Origin: Euryarchaeota archaeon UBA557
Lineage (GTDB): Archaea; Thermoplasmatota; Poseidoniia; Poseidoniales; Thalassarchaeaceae
Direction: 5' to 3'
DNA: 64,000 bases
Assembly: GCA_002503285.1 (NCBI GenBank)
Contig: DARI01000013.1
Span: 1-64,000 of the forward strand
Each line of letters opens with the position of its first letter. The first letter of the stretch is position 1. Made by a program: the position numbers and the translations under genes. Below the pieces are notes generated by a model. The model saw only the letters and a list, made by a program, of their open reading frames with translations, ran no database searches and had not been told where the DNA came from. Positions 33,932 to 42,921 of the stretch are shown here, piece after piece.

Positions 33932-35569
33932 TTATTCAGATTCAGCGTTTATAAATTTCTCATTACTTACACTGCTATCTCTGTACACGTACGGAGTAAG
34001 AGCTACGCTGATGATTGCCATTGCAGAAATAATTATTATTGGATATGCAGTTGAAGGCCAACTAATTGTATATCTCACAAGGCAGTAAACCGTTGCTATC
34101 ATCACTGTAAAGATCATCATAGGAAATCCAGTTCGGAAAAATGTATTAAATGAAATATCATTTCCTGACTCTTCTGCCAATCCAGCTGCAACTACGTTAG
34201 CAGATGCCCCTATGATGGTCCCGTTTCCTCCTAGGCATGCACCTAGAGCCAATGCCCATGCTAACGGCCCCAATGGTAGTCCAAGTAGAGGATCTGATGC
34301 AAGTTCTATCACTACTGGAACCATAGTAGCAGTATATGGAATATTATCTATAAATGCTGAAGCAATAGCTGAGACCCAGAGTAGTAAAAGAACTGCTATC
34401 ATCAATCGATTTTCTTCTGATGTTTTGGATATTGCATCTGATATCATTTCTGCTATCATCTCTATTAATCCCATGAATTCTAAACCGTGGATCATGATGA
34501 ACAACCCAGCAAAGAAAATAATTGTTGTCCACTCTACTGAATCTAATTGCTCTTCAACATGATGTGGCGAAGTTATCAAAAGCATTGCAACAGCGCCCCC
34601 CAACGCAATTGTGGCTACTGATAATAATGGATGAGGGAAGGCAGAATGAGCAAAAAATAACAATATTACAATCATAAGAATTATTCCTGATTTAATTAAT
34701 AATTTCTTATCCTTAACGCCGTATCTGAGCCTCAATAAGTCAATATTTCTGTGCCTCTCGCCACTCAAACCAGAATTATCAATTTTCCTTAAAATCCATA
34801 AAGAAGGAATCATACAGATAACAACAGCAGGTGCTACATGAATAATGAAATCAGTAAATCCAATACTGGAGCTTTCAAGGACGGTCCCACTTAGGGCCTG
34901 CGCAGACAATTGAGCCCCAATTATTATATTTGGCGGGTCTCCGATTTGTGTAGCGGCACCTCCGATGTTTGAAAACATAACTTCTGCGATTATTAGTGGC
35001 ACTGGCTCTAAATCTAATACTTTTGAAATTTGAATTGTCACTGGAACAATTAATAATATAGTAGTTACATTGTCTAAAAAGGCAGAGAAAACTGCAGTAA
35101 TTATACACAAAATAAATGATAAGCGCCAAATTGACCCTCCGCTCTGAGCATATGCTTGGACGGCAGCCCATTCAAATATTCCAGTTTTAGAGAGAATATT
35201 AACAATTACCATCATGCCAATTAGAAGTCCAATTGTTTCCCAATCTATCCAAGTCATAATTGTAGATAAATTGGGCCCATCGCCGATAACGTGAAGAGAA
35301 ATTACCGCTGCAATTCCGCCTACTGCTGCGGCCAATGCACGGTGAACAATCTCAAATACTATTAAAGTATAAACTGCAGTTAAAATTATTATTGCTAATG
35401 GGACGCTCCATTCAGGCATATCTGGAGCTACCCAACTAGTATCTGAGCTTGCAGCTTTAACGGGCGATATAGAGATAATTGCACTCATGAACAATATAAA
35501 TGGTTGAATTAATTTCGATGTCGCCCGGCCCCGAACTACTAGTTGCATGAGCCCGCCTAGAACAATCAT
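33932..35569 (-). CDS. NhaD/ArsB-family ion transporter (Na+/H+ antiporter-like)
   Basis: 545 residues, about 12 membrane spans, member of the ion transporter superfamily that includes NhaD, ArsB and the melanosomal P protein. Each half carries a re-entrant signature: FLDNVTTILLIVP with GDPPNIIIG in the first, and FIDNIPYTATMVPV with LGGNGTIIGASANVV in the second. These place it nearest the P-protein/NhaD subgroup (COG1055). The substrate is probably Na+ or another small ion, but arsenite or dicarboxylate cannot be excluded. The N-terminus has an extra hydrophobic segment that may be a signal sequence. A start at 35548 is an alternative. Confidence 0.85.
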   Translation of the reverse strand: MIVLGGLMQLVVRGRATSKLIQPFILFMSAIISISPVKAASSDTSWVAPDMPEWSVPLAIIILTAVYTLIVFEIVHRALAAAVGGIAAVISLHVIGDGPNLSTIMTWIDWETIGLLIGMMVIVNILSKTGIFEWAAVQAYAQSGGSIWRLSFILCIITAVFSAFLDNVTTILLIVPVTIQISKVLDLEPVPLIIAEVMFSNIGGAATQIGDPPNIIIGAQLSAQALSGTVLESSSIGFTDFIIHVAPAVVICMIPSLWILRKIDNSGLSGERHRNIDLLRLRYGVKDKKLLIKSGIILMIVILLFFAHSAFPHPLLSVATIALGGAVAMLLITSPHHVEEQLDSVEWTTIIFFAGLFIMIHGLEFMGLIEMIAEMISDAISKTSEENRLMIAVLLLLWVSAIASAFIDNIPYTATMVPVVIELASDPLLGLPLGPLAWALALGACLGGNGTIIGASANVVAAGLAEESGNDISFNTFFRTGFPMMIFTVMIATVYCLVRYTISWPSTAYPIIIISAMAIISVALTPYVYRDSSVSNEKFINAESE

Positions 35570-35615
35570 ACTAAATATATCACTATTGAATTTGTCAAGA
35601 GTACTGAAATATTGA

Positions 35616-35888
35616 TTATTTACCTGACCAGTATACCGCTGTATTACCTCTATTGAATACTAAGATTGAATTAGATTCAGTCGCCATCAAATTAAAAAGT
35701 ACTTTTCTTTTTTCAGCAGTTTCTACAACTCCTCGATTAGCCTTTACTTTTATTAATCGGCGCCTATTAAGTTGATCTTTTAATTCATTAACGATTGATT
35801 CTGATAGGCCTTCATGGCCGATACGCACAGAAATTAGTGTATCCTTATCTTTAGCTTCCCTCAATATGTAATTAGGTATTTTATCCAT
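35616..35888 (-). CDS. CRM-domain (YhbY-like) RNA-binding protein
   Basis: 90 residues forming a single CRM domain: an IGHEGLSESIVNELKDQL helix after the first strand, then RRLIKVKANRGV and the closing ILVFNRGNTAVYWS. The loop IGHEGL replaces the usual GKNGxT/S. CRM proteins bind structured RNA, and YhbY associates with pre-50S particles. It follows rnp4 by 11 bases, so it shares a transcript with an RNase P protein and Adk. Confidence 0.85.
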   Translation of the reverse strand: MDKIPNYILREAKDKDTLISVRIGHEGLSESIVNELKDQLNRRRLIKVKANRGVVETAEKRKVLFNLMATESNSILVFNRGNTAVYWSGK

Positions 35889-35899
35889 TTTTTTTCCTC

Positions 35900-36229
35900 T
35901 TATGTTGTTTTTAATTTAAGCCGGTATGTATTATTGCAAATTTTGCAAGTGTTAGTTATGAATCCTTTCGAAAATCTGACTCTGGCATTATACCCAGGTA
36001 TTAATGCAGACTCACATGTTCGGCATATTTTCTTGTAAATGTGGCTTGATGGGCGTATGCCGTGTTTTTTTCCCATTCTTACCAAAGAACGGGCGGCAGA
36101 ATTCATTATTGTTAAGTCAGATTTACTATCTTCTAAAATTGCTGATAAAAAAATGACAGCCTTTTTTGCATTTTGTTTCCTTGCTCCAGAATTATTGTTG
36201 CTTCTATTTTTAGGCAATTTAATCACCAT
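35900..36229 (-). CDS. rnp4: RNase P protein component Rpp21 (Rnp4)
   Basis: 109 residues with the Rpp21/Rpr2 zinc ribbon: CRTCESALIPGYNARVR, then CKICNNTYR, giving four zinc-ligand cysteines. The N-terminal part is two helices (NSAARSLVRMGKKHGIR). With Rpp29 it binds the specificity domain of RNase P RNA. It overlaps the adk 3' end by 11 bases and is followed closely by the CRM gene. Another RNase P protein, Pop5, is at 13.1 kb. Confidence 0.88.
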   Translation of the reverse strand: MVIKLPKNRSNNNSGARKQNAKKAVIFLSAILEDSKSDLTIMNSAARSLVRMGKKHGIRPSSHIYKKICRTCESALIPGYNARVRFSKGFITNTCKICNNTYRLKLKTT

Positions 36230-36848
36230 TTATTTTAAAAAGTTTCTTAATTTCTAGTTCAACATTATTAATCGATTGATTTCCGTCAATTCTTGTTAAA
36301 ATACCTTTACTTTCATACCATTCTGAGAGAGGGGAAGTTTGTTCATGATAAGAATTTAACCTATTAATAACTGCTACTTCATTATCATCTTTTCTTTGAA
36401 TCAATCTGTCTTTTATTTCATTTGGAGCGGGCCTAAATGTAAGATGGTAGATTTCGCCAGTTTCAGGATCCATTCTCCTCCCAACGATTCTTTTTACTAT
36501 TTCTTTATCTGGGACCTCTATGCAAATCACAGATGAGATATCAACAATTGAAGAAAGAATTACTGCTTGATTTATTGTTCTTGGAAAACCATCAAATAAC
36601 ACTCCATTAGTTGCATCATCTTCTTTTAGTCTTTCTGATATTAGTTCAATTATTATATCATCAGGCACTAAAAGTCCTGATTCCATAAAAGATTTAGCTT
36701 TTTTCCCCAATTCAGTATTATTCTTTACTGAATTCCTGAGCATATCTCCAGTTGAAATTTGTGGCATGCCAGTTATTTCAGATATTATTACTGCTTGTGT
36801 CCCTTTTCCTGCCCCAGGAGGGCCAAAAAGTATAATTGATTCAGCCAT
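36219..36848 (-). CDS. adk: Adenylate kinase, bacterial type
   Basis: 209 residues. Catalyses ATP + AMP to 2 ADP. P-loop GPPGAGKGTQ (9-18), ISTGDMLR and DGFPRTINQA (AMP site), and RRMDPETGEIYH opening the LID. The LID lacks the zinc cysteines. Many archaea have the distinct trimeric AdkA type, whereas this is the long bacterial/eukaryotic form, suggesting lateral acquisition at some point. It is first in a transcript with Rpp21 and CRM genes. Confidence 0.93.
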   Translation of the reverse strand: MAESIILFGPPGAGKGTQAVIISEITGMPQISTGDMLRNSVKNNTELGKKAKSFMESGLLVPDDIIIELISERLKEDDATNGVLFDGFPRTINQAVILSSIVDISSVICIEVPDKEIVKRIVGRRMDPETGEIYHLTFRPAPNEIKDRLIQRKDDNEVAVINRLNSYHEQTSPLSEWYESKGILTRIDGNQSINNVELEIKKLFKINGD

Positions 36849-36890
36849 TAAATTCCTCCATTACGATTTCTTTGATAAGTAAATCTATTT

Positions 36891-39800
36891 TTAATTCTTG
36901 TTCTTTTCCCACCACATGTGACCATATGCATTCCATTGTTCCATAGTCCAGCCATCAGGTAATCCAGTAAGTGGAAGAGGGGGCCCTCCAGGTGAAGAGT
37001 GTTTCAAACTTGGCAGCGACGAAGATAAGGCTGCATTTATTTCGTCTTGAGAAACTGTGCCTGACAATGCTTCTCCTGATAATGATGTGTCCAGTGCTGA
37101 ATTTCTTCTTTCAGAAATATTTCCTGATGACAATGCAGAACCTGCAGGGATTAATTCTTCATCAGAATTAATGGAAGTAGATTTTCTCATATTAAATCCA
37201 ACGAAACCCAAGGACATTAAAATCAAAATAAATATTATTGGGATAACCCATGATGGCAGGCCTGCATCTTCCATGAACTCTGAAAGCCCTCCATTTCCTG
37301 TTTCTCTCGCCATACTTACCTTGAGTAATAATGAAGAATCTGTTATTGACATTGATTCTGAAGAAGAGTTTGCAAATAGTGTAAATTGTTTAAGTCCAAT
37401 TGAAGATTTACTTACAGGAGATGCCCCTGCCGATAGACTAACTTCCCCTCCGGGAGAAATTTGATTAATTTGTGTTTTATCCAATGATATTTCCCATCCT
37501 TCTAATTGATTAAACTCGATATTGACATTAGTCATTATATTACCATTATTTTTTAGAATGATATCAAAAAATGAGTCCGAATTAATTCCTATATCTTCAA
37601 TTTGTATTATTGGAGATTCCAAAGTTATCCAAATTGATGGTAAAACTGAAATTGATATTTCCACAGTATAAGTTGCTATTTCTCCGTTAGGCGTGGTAGC
37701 TTGAATAATCACAGGAACTTTATCGGATAATTTACCTTTTTCTAAATTTGGAGGTAAAGTTATACTTATTTGTACTACTGCTTCTCGGTTCATATCCATA
37801 GTAAAATAATTACCTGATAAAAATCCAACTTCCCAAGAATTAGGAACTGTCCCTATACTTATCGTAATATCTAAAGGTACATTTCCAGTATTTTTAATTT
37901 CAATCTCCGATATTCCATCCGTGCCCAAGGCTATGTCTAAATCATATGATTCAGCCAGATCTAATGCCGCTATTTCCTTCACGATTAATTTTGTGCCGCT
38001 TCTTTCCAATATCCCTTCATCAGACGTAGTTTTTATAGAAATTGTATTCATATCTCCCTTTTGAGAAGATAAGGGAATAATAGTTTTTATTATTATACTA
38101 GAATATTCATTGGGGGCCAGTACAATAGAAACTGAATTAGTGAGCCCAATGGGAATTGATTCAGAACTTTCATAAACTTGTAAAGGCCAAGTATTTACTG
38201 ATGATAAAACTTGAATTTCGAAACTAATTTCAATATTTCCTAAATTTGATATAACCAAATTTGTAGAAATAGTATCTCCATTTGTAACTGCCCTCGGTTC
38301 GGCAATTTCAACAGTTTCAAATTTATTACCTTCATCATCAGATAAATATGTAGAAAACAGTTTACTTTCCAAAACTGTTATCATTGCCCATTCACTAGTG
38401 TACATTGAAGAATCTGATATTGAAGTAGTAGTGCACATTATTTCTTCAGTAACTCCCGCTAATGGCTGATAGTCTAATGATTTAGGCACTTTCACCCTTA
38501 TTGGAAGAGGGAGAAATTGCAATCTATTTAATGGATCAAGTACTAGTTCGGAAGATTCAGTATTTCCGATATGAATTAACCATCTATTTGCTGTTTCACA
38601 ACTTACCTCATATTGAGTAGGGCCGTTACCAATATTTCTTATTGATAAAGAAAATAATCCAAATTCACCAGGCTTCGCAGATAAATCAGTTTCTCCTGCC
38701 ACTACTGTAAATAATCCTTCAACTGTATCCACTATAGTTGTAAGTCTTATTGAGTGAGAAATAGTAGGTGCATTCTTATCAAATAGTGTCAAATCAGTAA
38801 CATAATCGCCTGGCAATGAATATCTTGCCAATGCGTTATCAGTAATATCTGCATCTCTATTTGATAAGTTTAGAGATAATGTGTATTTATCTCCTTCTTG
38901 ACCTGATGGGTTTAGAATCCAGGGGCCTGACTCATTCAAAATTTTCCACCATTCATCTTCTGGTTGATTTAATATTCCTTGTTCACTTATTATCTGTAAT
39001 GGTGAAATAGATAAATCAACAGTTATTTGAGACGTTCCTTCATTTTTAATTTGCAATTTAAAAACTATTGAAGTATCTTCCCTAGGATCTAAATTTCTCG
39101 TTTTTGCATTATTTAATTCCTCGAGGTTATTTGGAATTGTGCCGTTTTCAAATAAAGGTATGATTCTTACTCCTATTTGAGAAACATTAAATGAGTAATT
39201 AAAAATATTATTATTTACACCTTCTAATTCATCATTAAATTCAGATACCTCAGATAAAGAATCAAGTCTTAACTGAATTACATGTTCGCCGGTTGTATCA
39301 AAGGAATGAGTAAATGACAAAGAGGCAATTTGACCTCCTTCAAGAGACGCCATTTGTGATGATTTAATTAAGTCATTAGTAGTCAAATCATGGATTGATA
39401 TTGAATAGTCGCCCGTAGGAAGAGAAGCCCTATTGGACCATTTGGCATTTATTGATAGAATATCGCCCTGAAGTGGAGTAGATGTAAATGAGGATATAGA
39501 ATCTGGAATTATAGATAGATCGGAACCGAATGTTTCTTCAATAATTCCAGATACTACAAGGGAATATTGTTGAATATTGCCTTTGGAATTTCCAATTTCA
39601 AGAGACCATATTCCTTCTTCAGCTGAATCTAATTTTATTCTTTCTACATTATTTACATTGTCTGATATGCCGCCTGATGTACTATATCCAGAAATAAAAT
39701 TATTACCATTATAAATAACTCCACTAGGAGATGTGATTCTTAAATCTAGATTATTAACTAATTTACTAATACTTTGATCACTAGTTACGGAACCCTCTCT

Positions 39801-41699
39801 GTCATTCCAAACTAGAGTTGCATCTAGAGAAGAACCTGAAGTAACTTGTAATGTATACAAAAAACTATGACCTGGAGACAATGAACGAGAGTAATCAAAT
39901 ATAGTATCAGAATCAAAATCACCAGATTTAGGATAGAGACTTTGGCTCAAATTTAGTTGCCCCCAACCTTCAGAAGGGTTTGGAATATTCGATAATCCTA
40001 AATCTGTAGCTCCATTTATTAAAATAGCTTTAATCAAATCTGACCTTGGTTCTGAAATATTAACCTCTTCTCTCAGATATTGCCTGGTCATTGCAGCGGC
40101 CCCTGCAACTACTGAGGTTGACATTGAAGATCCATTTAATGTCATATATAGCGGAGTAATTTGATCGTTGTGAGTTGCAGTAGAACATGATTCTCCAATT
40201 GTGAAAGATGCCTCTGCCGCTCTTGCAGAACATATCATTACTCCAGGGGCGACTAAATCAGGTTTTATTCGTCCATCTAAAGTGTAACCAGTTGATGAAA
40301 AATTATAGACACTACCTGAATCTATACTTGAATATGCACCGGTAGTTGAAGCGCCAACGGTCAAAACATTTTTTGCAGTCCCGGGAGAGCTGATTCCGGA
40401 AGACCCTTCGTCACCGGCGGAAAATAATACTAGGAATTTAGGTTGATCTTTGACATAAGAGTCTGCTGAATGTGAGTCTGAGGTATATTCTCCTAGAAGG
40501 TTACTAGAGCCCCAACTATTAGTTTGAATTTTCGCATCCTTATCCCAGGCGTGTGCGAACATTGAGTAGAGAGAATCCCACCGTGCGAAAATCCCTGAGC
40601 TATCCACTTCTAATTGATAAAATATAAATGTTGATTCCGGTACTACTCCAGTAGTTTTAGAATCACCTGAACCATCTCCCAATAAAGTTGCAGTGACATG
40701 CGTTCCATGTCCACTATTAGCATCATCACCGGAATTGTCGGGGCCGAAATCATTGTAAACAGGATTTCTAAGTCTAGTGCCAAAATCTCCATGATCAGCG
40801 TCAAGTCCCGTATCGGAGATTGCTATAACCTCACCTTCTCCATTCAAAGATCCGCCCGAAAGAGATAGTGCTTCATCTATATTGGATAATATCCTAGCAT
40901 TGTTATTATGTATTTTTAATGATGAAGAAGGTTCAATTTTGAGAATTCTCCCATCCATTGCAAGTATAGGAATTAATGAAGGATTTATACTAGATAATTT
41001 ACATAATGAAAAATCACATACATCTCTATCTATAAAATCATTGGAAACCAAAGAAAGATCAATATTTAATAACTCCAATTCTTCAGGGTTTAGATCGGGA
41101 GTAGTCATTATCTGTAAATCGATATTTCCTTCTAAAGATCCAATAAGCGGAATTAAGTCCTTTGATACTTTCCATGCTATAGGAAATTCACCAATCCATT
41201 TTACACTCGAGATTTTTTTAATCTCCTCAAACATCTCAATTTTATCATCCCCTAATATCCTGATTAAATATGCATCATCCGGAATTATGTCTATAATATT
41301 GACATCTTGTTCACCTTCTAGATACTTTGTTAATGGGATCAAATTTGAACTATTTGATTGTACTATTGCCATCCCACTTCTCAAAAATGAAAAGGGGTCA
41401 AATAAGTTTTCAGGCCCTAATGGAATGAAATCTACTTCTGGGTAGAATGAACCAAATGGAGAATGTATGATTCCTGAGCTTTCAGTTATATCATAAGAAG
41501 AATAAACTGCATGTTCGAACTCTGACCATACTTTTACAGTTTGTAATTCCTCATTTTCATATTCGATATCATCAACATTTATTATAGTTGCCTGAGATAT
41601 AAATGAAAGAGGAGTGAACATAAAAATAACGATGATGGAAACGGTTACCTTCGTATTCACGTGGTAACCGACTATTGTTTTGCTTTTGACTATTAACAT
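36891..41699 (-). CDS. Large secreted, membrane-anchored subtilisin-like protease
   Basis: 1602 residues. After a signal peptide and a propeptide-like region of about 230 residues comes an S8 peptidase domain with the triad D296 (ISDTGLD), H334 (GHGTHV) and S525 (NGSSMS). Next is a P-domain-like beta region (LVWNDREGS... LDLRITSPSG), then a row of CARDB- or NEW3-like Ig-type modules (roughly 730-1480). A single membrane helix (WVIPIIFILILMSLGFVGF) and a cytoplasmic tail ending in DGWTMEQWNAYGHMWW follow. It would digest extracellular protein at the cell surface, in keeping with a peptide-using heterotroph. Confidence 0.92.
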   Translation of the reverse strand: MLIVKSKTIVGYHVNTKVTVSIIVIFMFTPLSFISQATIINVDDIEYENEELQTVKVWSEFEHAVYSSYDITESSGIIHSPFGSFYPEVDFIPLGPENLFDPFSFLRSGMAIVQSNSSNLIPLTKYLEGEQDVNIIDIIPDDAYLIRILGDDKIEMFEEIKKISSVKWIGEFPIAWKVSKDLIPLIGSLEGNIDLQIMTTPDLNPEELELLNIDLSLVSNDFIDRDVCDFSLCKLSSINPSLIPILAMDGRILKIEPSSSLKIHNNNARILSNIDEALSLSGGSLNGEGEVIAISDTGLDADHGDFGTRLRNPVYNDFGPDNSGDDANSGHGTHVTATLLGDGSGDSKTTGVVPESTFIFYQLEVDSSGIFARWDSLYSMFAHAWDKDAKIQTNSWGSSNLLGEYTSDSHSADSYVKDQPKFLVLFSAGDEGSSGISSPGTAKNVLTVGASTTGAYSSIDSGSVYNFSSTGYTLDGRIKPDLVAPGVMICSARAAEASFTIGESCSTATHNDQITPLYMTLNGSSMSTSVVAGAAAMTRQYLREEVNISEPRSDLIKAILINGATDLGLSNIPNPSEGWGQLNLSQSLYPKSGDFDSDTIFDYSRSLSPGHSFLYTLQVTSGSSLDATLVWNDREGSVTSDQSISKLVNNLDLRITSPSGVIYNGNNFISGYSTSGGISDNVNNVERIKLDSAEEGIWSLEIGNSKGNIQQYSLVVSGIIEETFGSDLSIIPDSISSFTSTPLQGDILSINAKWSNRASLPTGDYSISIHDLTTNDLIKSSQMASLEGGQIASLSFTHSFDTTGEHVIQLRLDSLSEVSEFNDELEGVNNNIFNYSFNVSQIGVRIIPLFENGTIPNNLEELNNAKTRNLDPREDTSIVFKLQIKNEGTSQITVDLSISPLQIISEQGILNQPEDEWWKILNESGPWILNPSGQEGDKYTLSLNLSNRDADITDNALARYSLPGDYVTDLTLFDKNAPTISHSIRLTTIVDTVEGLFTVVAGETDLSAKPGEFGLFSLSIRNIGNGPTQYEVSCETANRWLIHIGNTESSELVLDPLNRLQFLPLPIRVKVPKSLDYQPLAGVTEEIMCTTTSISDSSMYTSEWAMITVLESKLFSTYLSDDEGNKFETVEIAEPRAVTNGDTISTNLVISNLGNIEISFEIQVLSSVNTWPLQVYESSESIPIGLTNSVSIVLAPNEYSSIIIKTIIPLSSQKGDMNTISIKTTSDEGILERSGTKLIVKEIAALDLAESYDLDIALGTDGISEIEIKNTGNVPLDITISIGTVPNSWEVGFLSGNYFTMDMNREAVVQISITLPPNLEKGKLSDKVPVIIQATTPNGEIATYTVEISISVLPSIWITLESPIIQIEDIGINSDSFFDIILKNNGNIMTNVNIEFNQLEGWEISLDKTQINQISPGGEVSLSAGASPVSKSSIGLKQFTLFANSSSESMSITDSSLLLKVSMARETGNGGLSEFMEDAGLPSWVIPIIFILILMSLGFVGFNMRKSTSINSDEELIPAGSALSSGNISERRNSALDTSLSGEALSGTVSQDEINAALSSSLPSLKHSSPGGPPLPLTGLPDGWTMEQWNAYGHMWWEKNKN

Positions 41700-41723
41700 C
41701 TATTGTACATAATATGATGAGCA

Positions 41724-42758
41724 TCATAAGCCATAATATCTAGAAATTGAGGAGTCGGTCATTTCGACAGAAACTTTCCAATCTTTCTCAACTCCCATCA
41801 TGGACCTTATGCAATCTATATTTTCCGGTATTACGTCACTTTCTTGGTGTATAGCTTGGAAATAATATAATCTATTTCCTTTTAGCGAAACACCATCTTC
41901 CCATATGAATATTTCATGTAGATCTCCCCATTTTCTACCCATATCTCTTGCCATTTCCATTACTTCAGCAGTTGAAGTAATTCTATTTTTATTACCATTC
42001 ATAACTATAACTCTAGGTTGATTTTTCCATAACTTTATTATGGATTCTGTGGTAAAATTATGATTAGCTGGTAAATCAACTATTATTGAGTGAACGTGCA
42101 TTATAGTAGTCGGAACAGCCACAGCAAGACTATTTATTTTAATTTCTGGCTTGATAGTCATTAAATCTAATCCATGATGACTAGGGACTTTGAGGACAGG
42201 TTTGATGGCATTAATTGGACCTCGCGATGAATCACCAGGATCTGCGGCACGACGAATCATGGTACATTCAACAGTGAGCTCTCCGCATGCATCATAAAGT
42301 GGAACTAATGTCCTTGATAGGCCAGTAGTATTGCACGATACAACTCTAGCAGAATTGGCATTAAAAGCTGACTTGTGATTGGCCGAAGAAGAATATGATA
42401 GTCCTGTCAAATCATGTTTTTCCCCACCTTGAAAAATATATTTTATATTTGCTCTTCGATACATTTCAGCATTAGCAACACCCATTTTCCCAGGTGAACA
42501 ATCTACCACAATATCTGCTATATTGAGAAGATCTGAAATACCTCCTATGCAGGCATATCCTTCCTTAGAAAATGATGAAATCTTACTCTCATCATCGCTA
42601 GTACAATATATTGGAAAATTTTTATTTACGGCCAATTTACAGCCAAAACTTGGACCAGTTTTAGTAATTCCGATTATTTCCATATCATCTTGAGCATCTA
42701 CAGCGTCTGCGACTCTTTTTCCAATAGTTCCGTAACCATTTATTGCAACTTTAATCAT
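41724..42758 (-). CDS. gap: Glyceraldehyde-3-phosphate dehydrogenase, archaeal class II
   Basis: 344 residues from MIKVAINGYGTIGKRV, the NAD(P)-binding start of the archaeal phosphorylating enzyme. The catalytic cysteine is C142 in SCNTTGLSR, followed by IRRAADPGDSSRGPINAI and HHGLD. It acts in glycolysis or gluconeogenesis between GAP and 1,3-bisphosphoglycerate. An upstream in-frame ATG at 42824 would add a 22-residue stretch unlike the family. A TATA-like box at 42831-42840 would start transcription downstream of that ATG, which also argues for 42758. Confidence 0.93.
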   Translation of the reverse strand: MIKVAINGYGTIGKRVADAVDAQDDMEIIGITKTGPSFGCKLAVNKNFPIYCTSDDESKISSFSKEGYACIGGISDLLNIADIVVDCSPGKMGVANAEMYRRANIKYIFQGGEKHDLTGLSYSSSANHKSAFNANSARVVSCNTTGLSRTLVPLYDACGELTVECTMIRRAADPGDSSRGPINAIKPVLKVPSHHGLDLMTIKPEIKINSLAVAVPTTIMHVHSIIVDLPANHNFTTESIIKLWKNQPRVIVMNGNKNRITSTAEVMEMARDMGRKWGDLHEIFIWEDGVSLKGNRLYYFQAIHQESDVIPENIDCIRSMMGVEKDWKVSVEMTDSSISRYYGL

Positions 42759-42905
42759 ACTAATGCACGTCCAATCTATATCGGTGATTCCATGGCAATG
42801 ACCAAACTCTATCAACATAACCATAGAAAATTAATATATCAATAATGGATATCCTTTTTTCTACATTGTGTTTGGACCCATACGCAGGCAGCTAAAAATT
42901 ACTCC

Positions 42906-42911
42906 AGGAGG
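42906..42911 (+). promoter_or_regulatory. Strong ribosome-binding site that decides a start
   Basis: AGGAGG ten bases before ATG 42922. It favours that start over the in-frame GTG at 42868. Confidence 0.6.
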
Positions 42912-42921
42912 AAATCACTAT

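Noticed and set aside
42759..42824. Upstream start for GAPDH at 42824
   Set aside because: It would add 22 residues unlike the family, and the TATA-like box at 42831-42840 would place the transcript start downstream of it.
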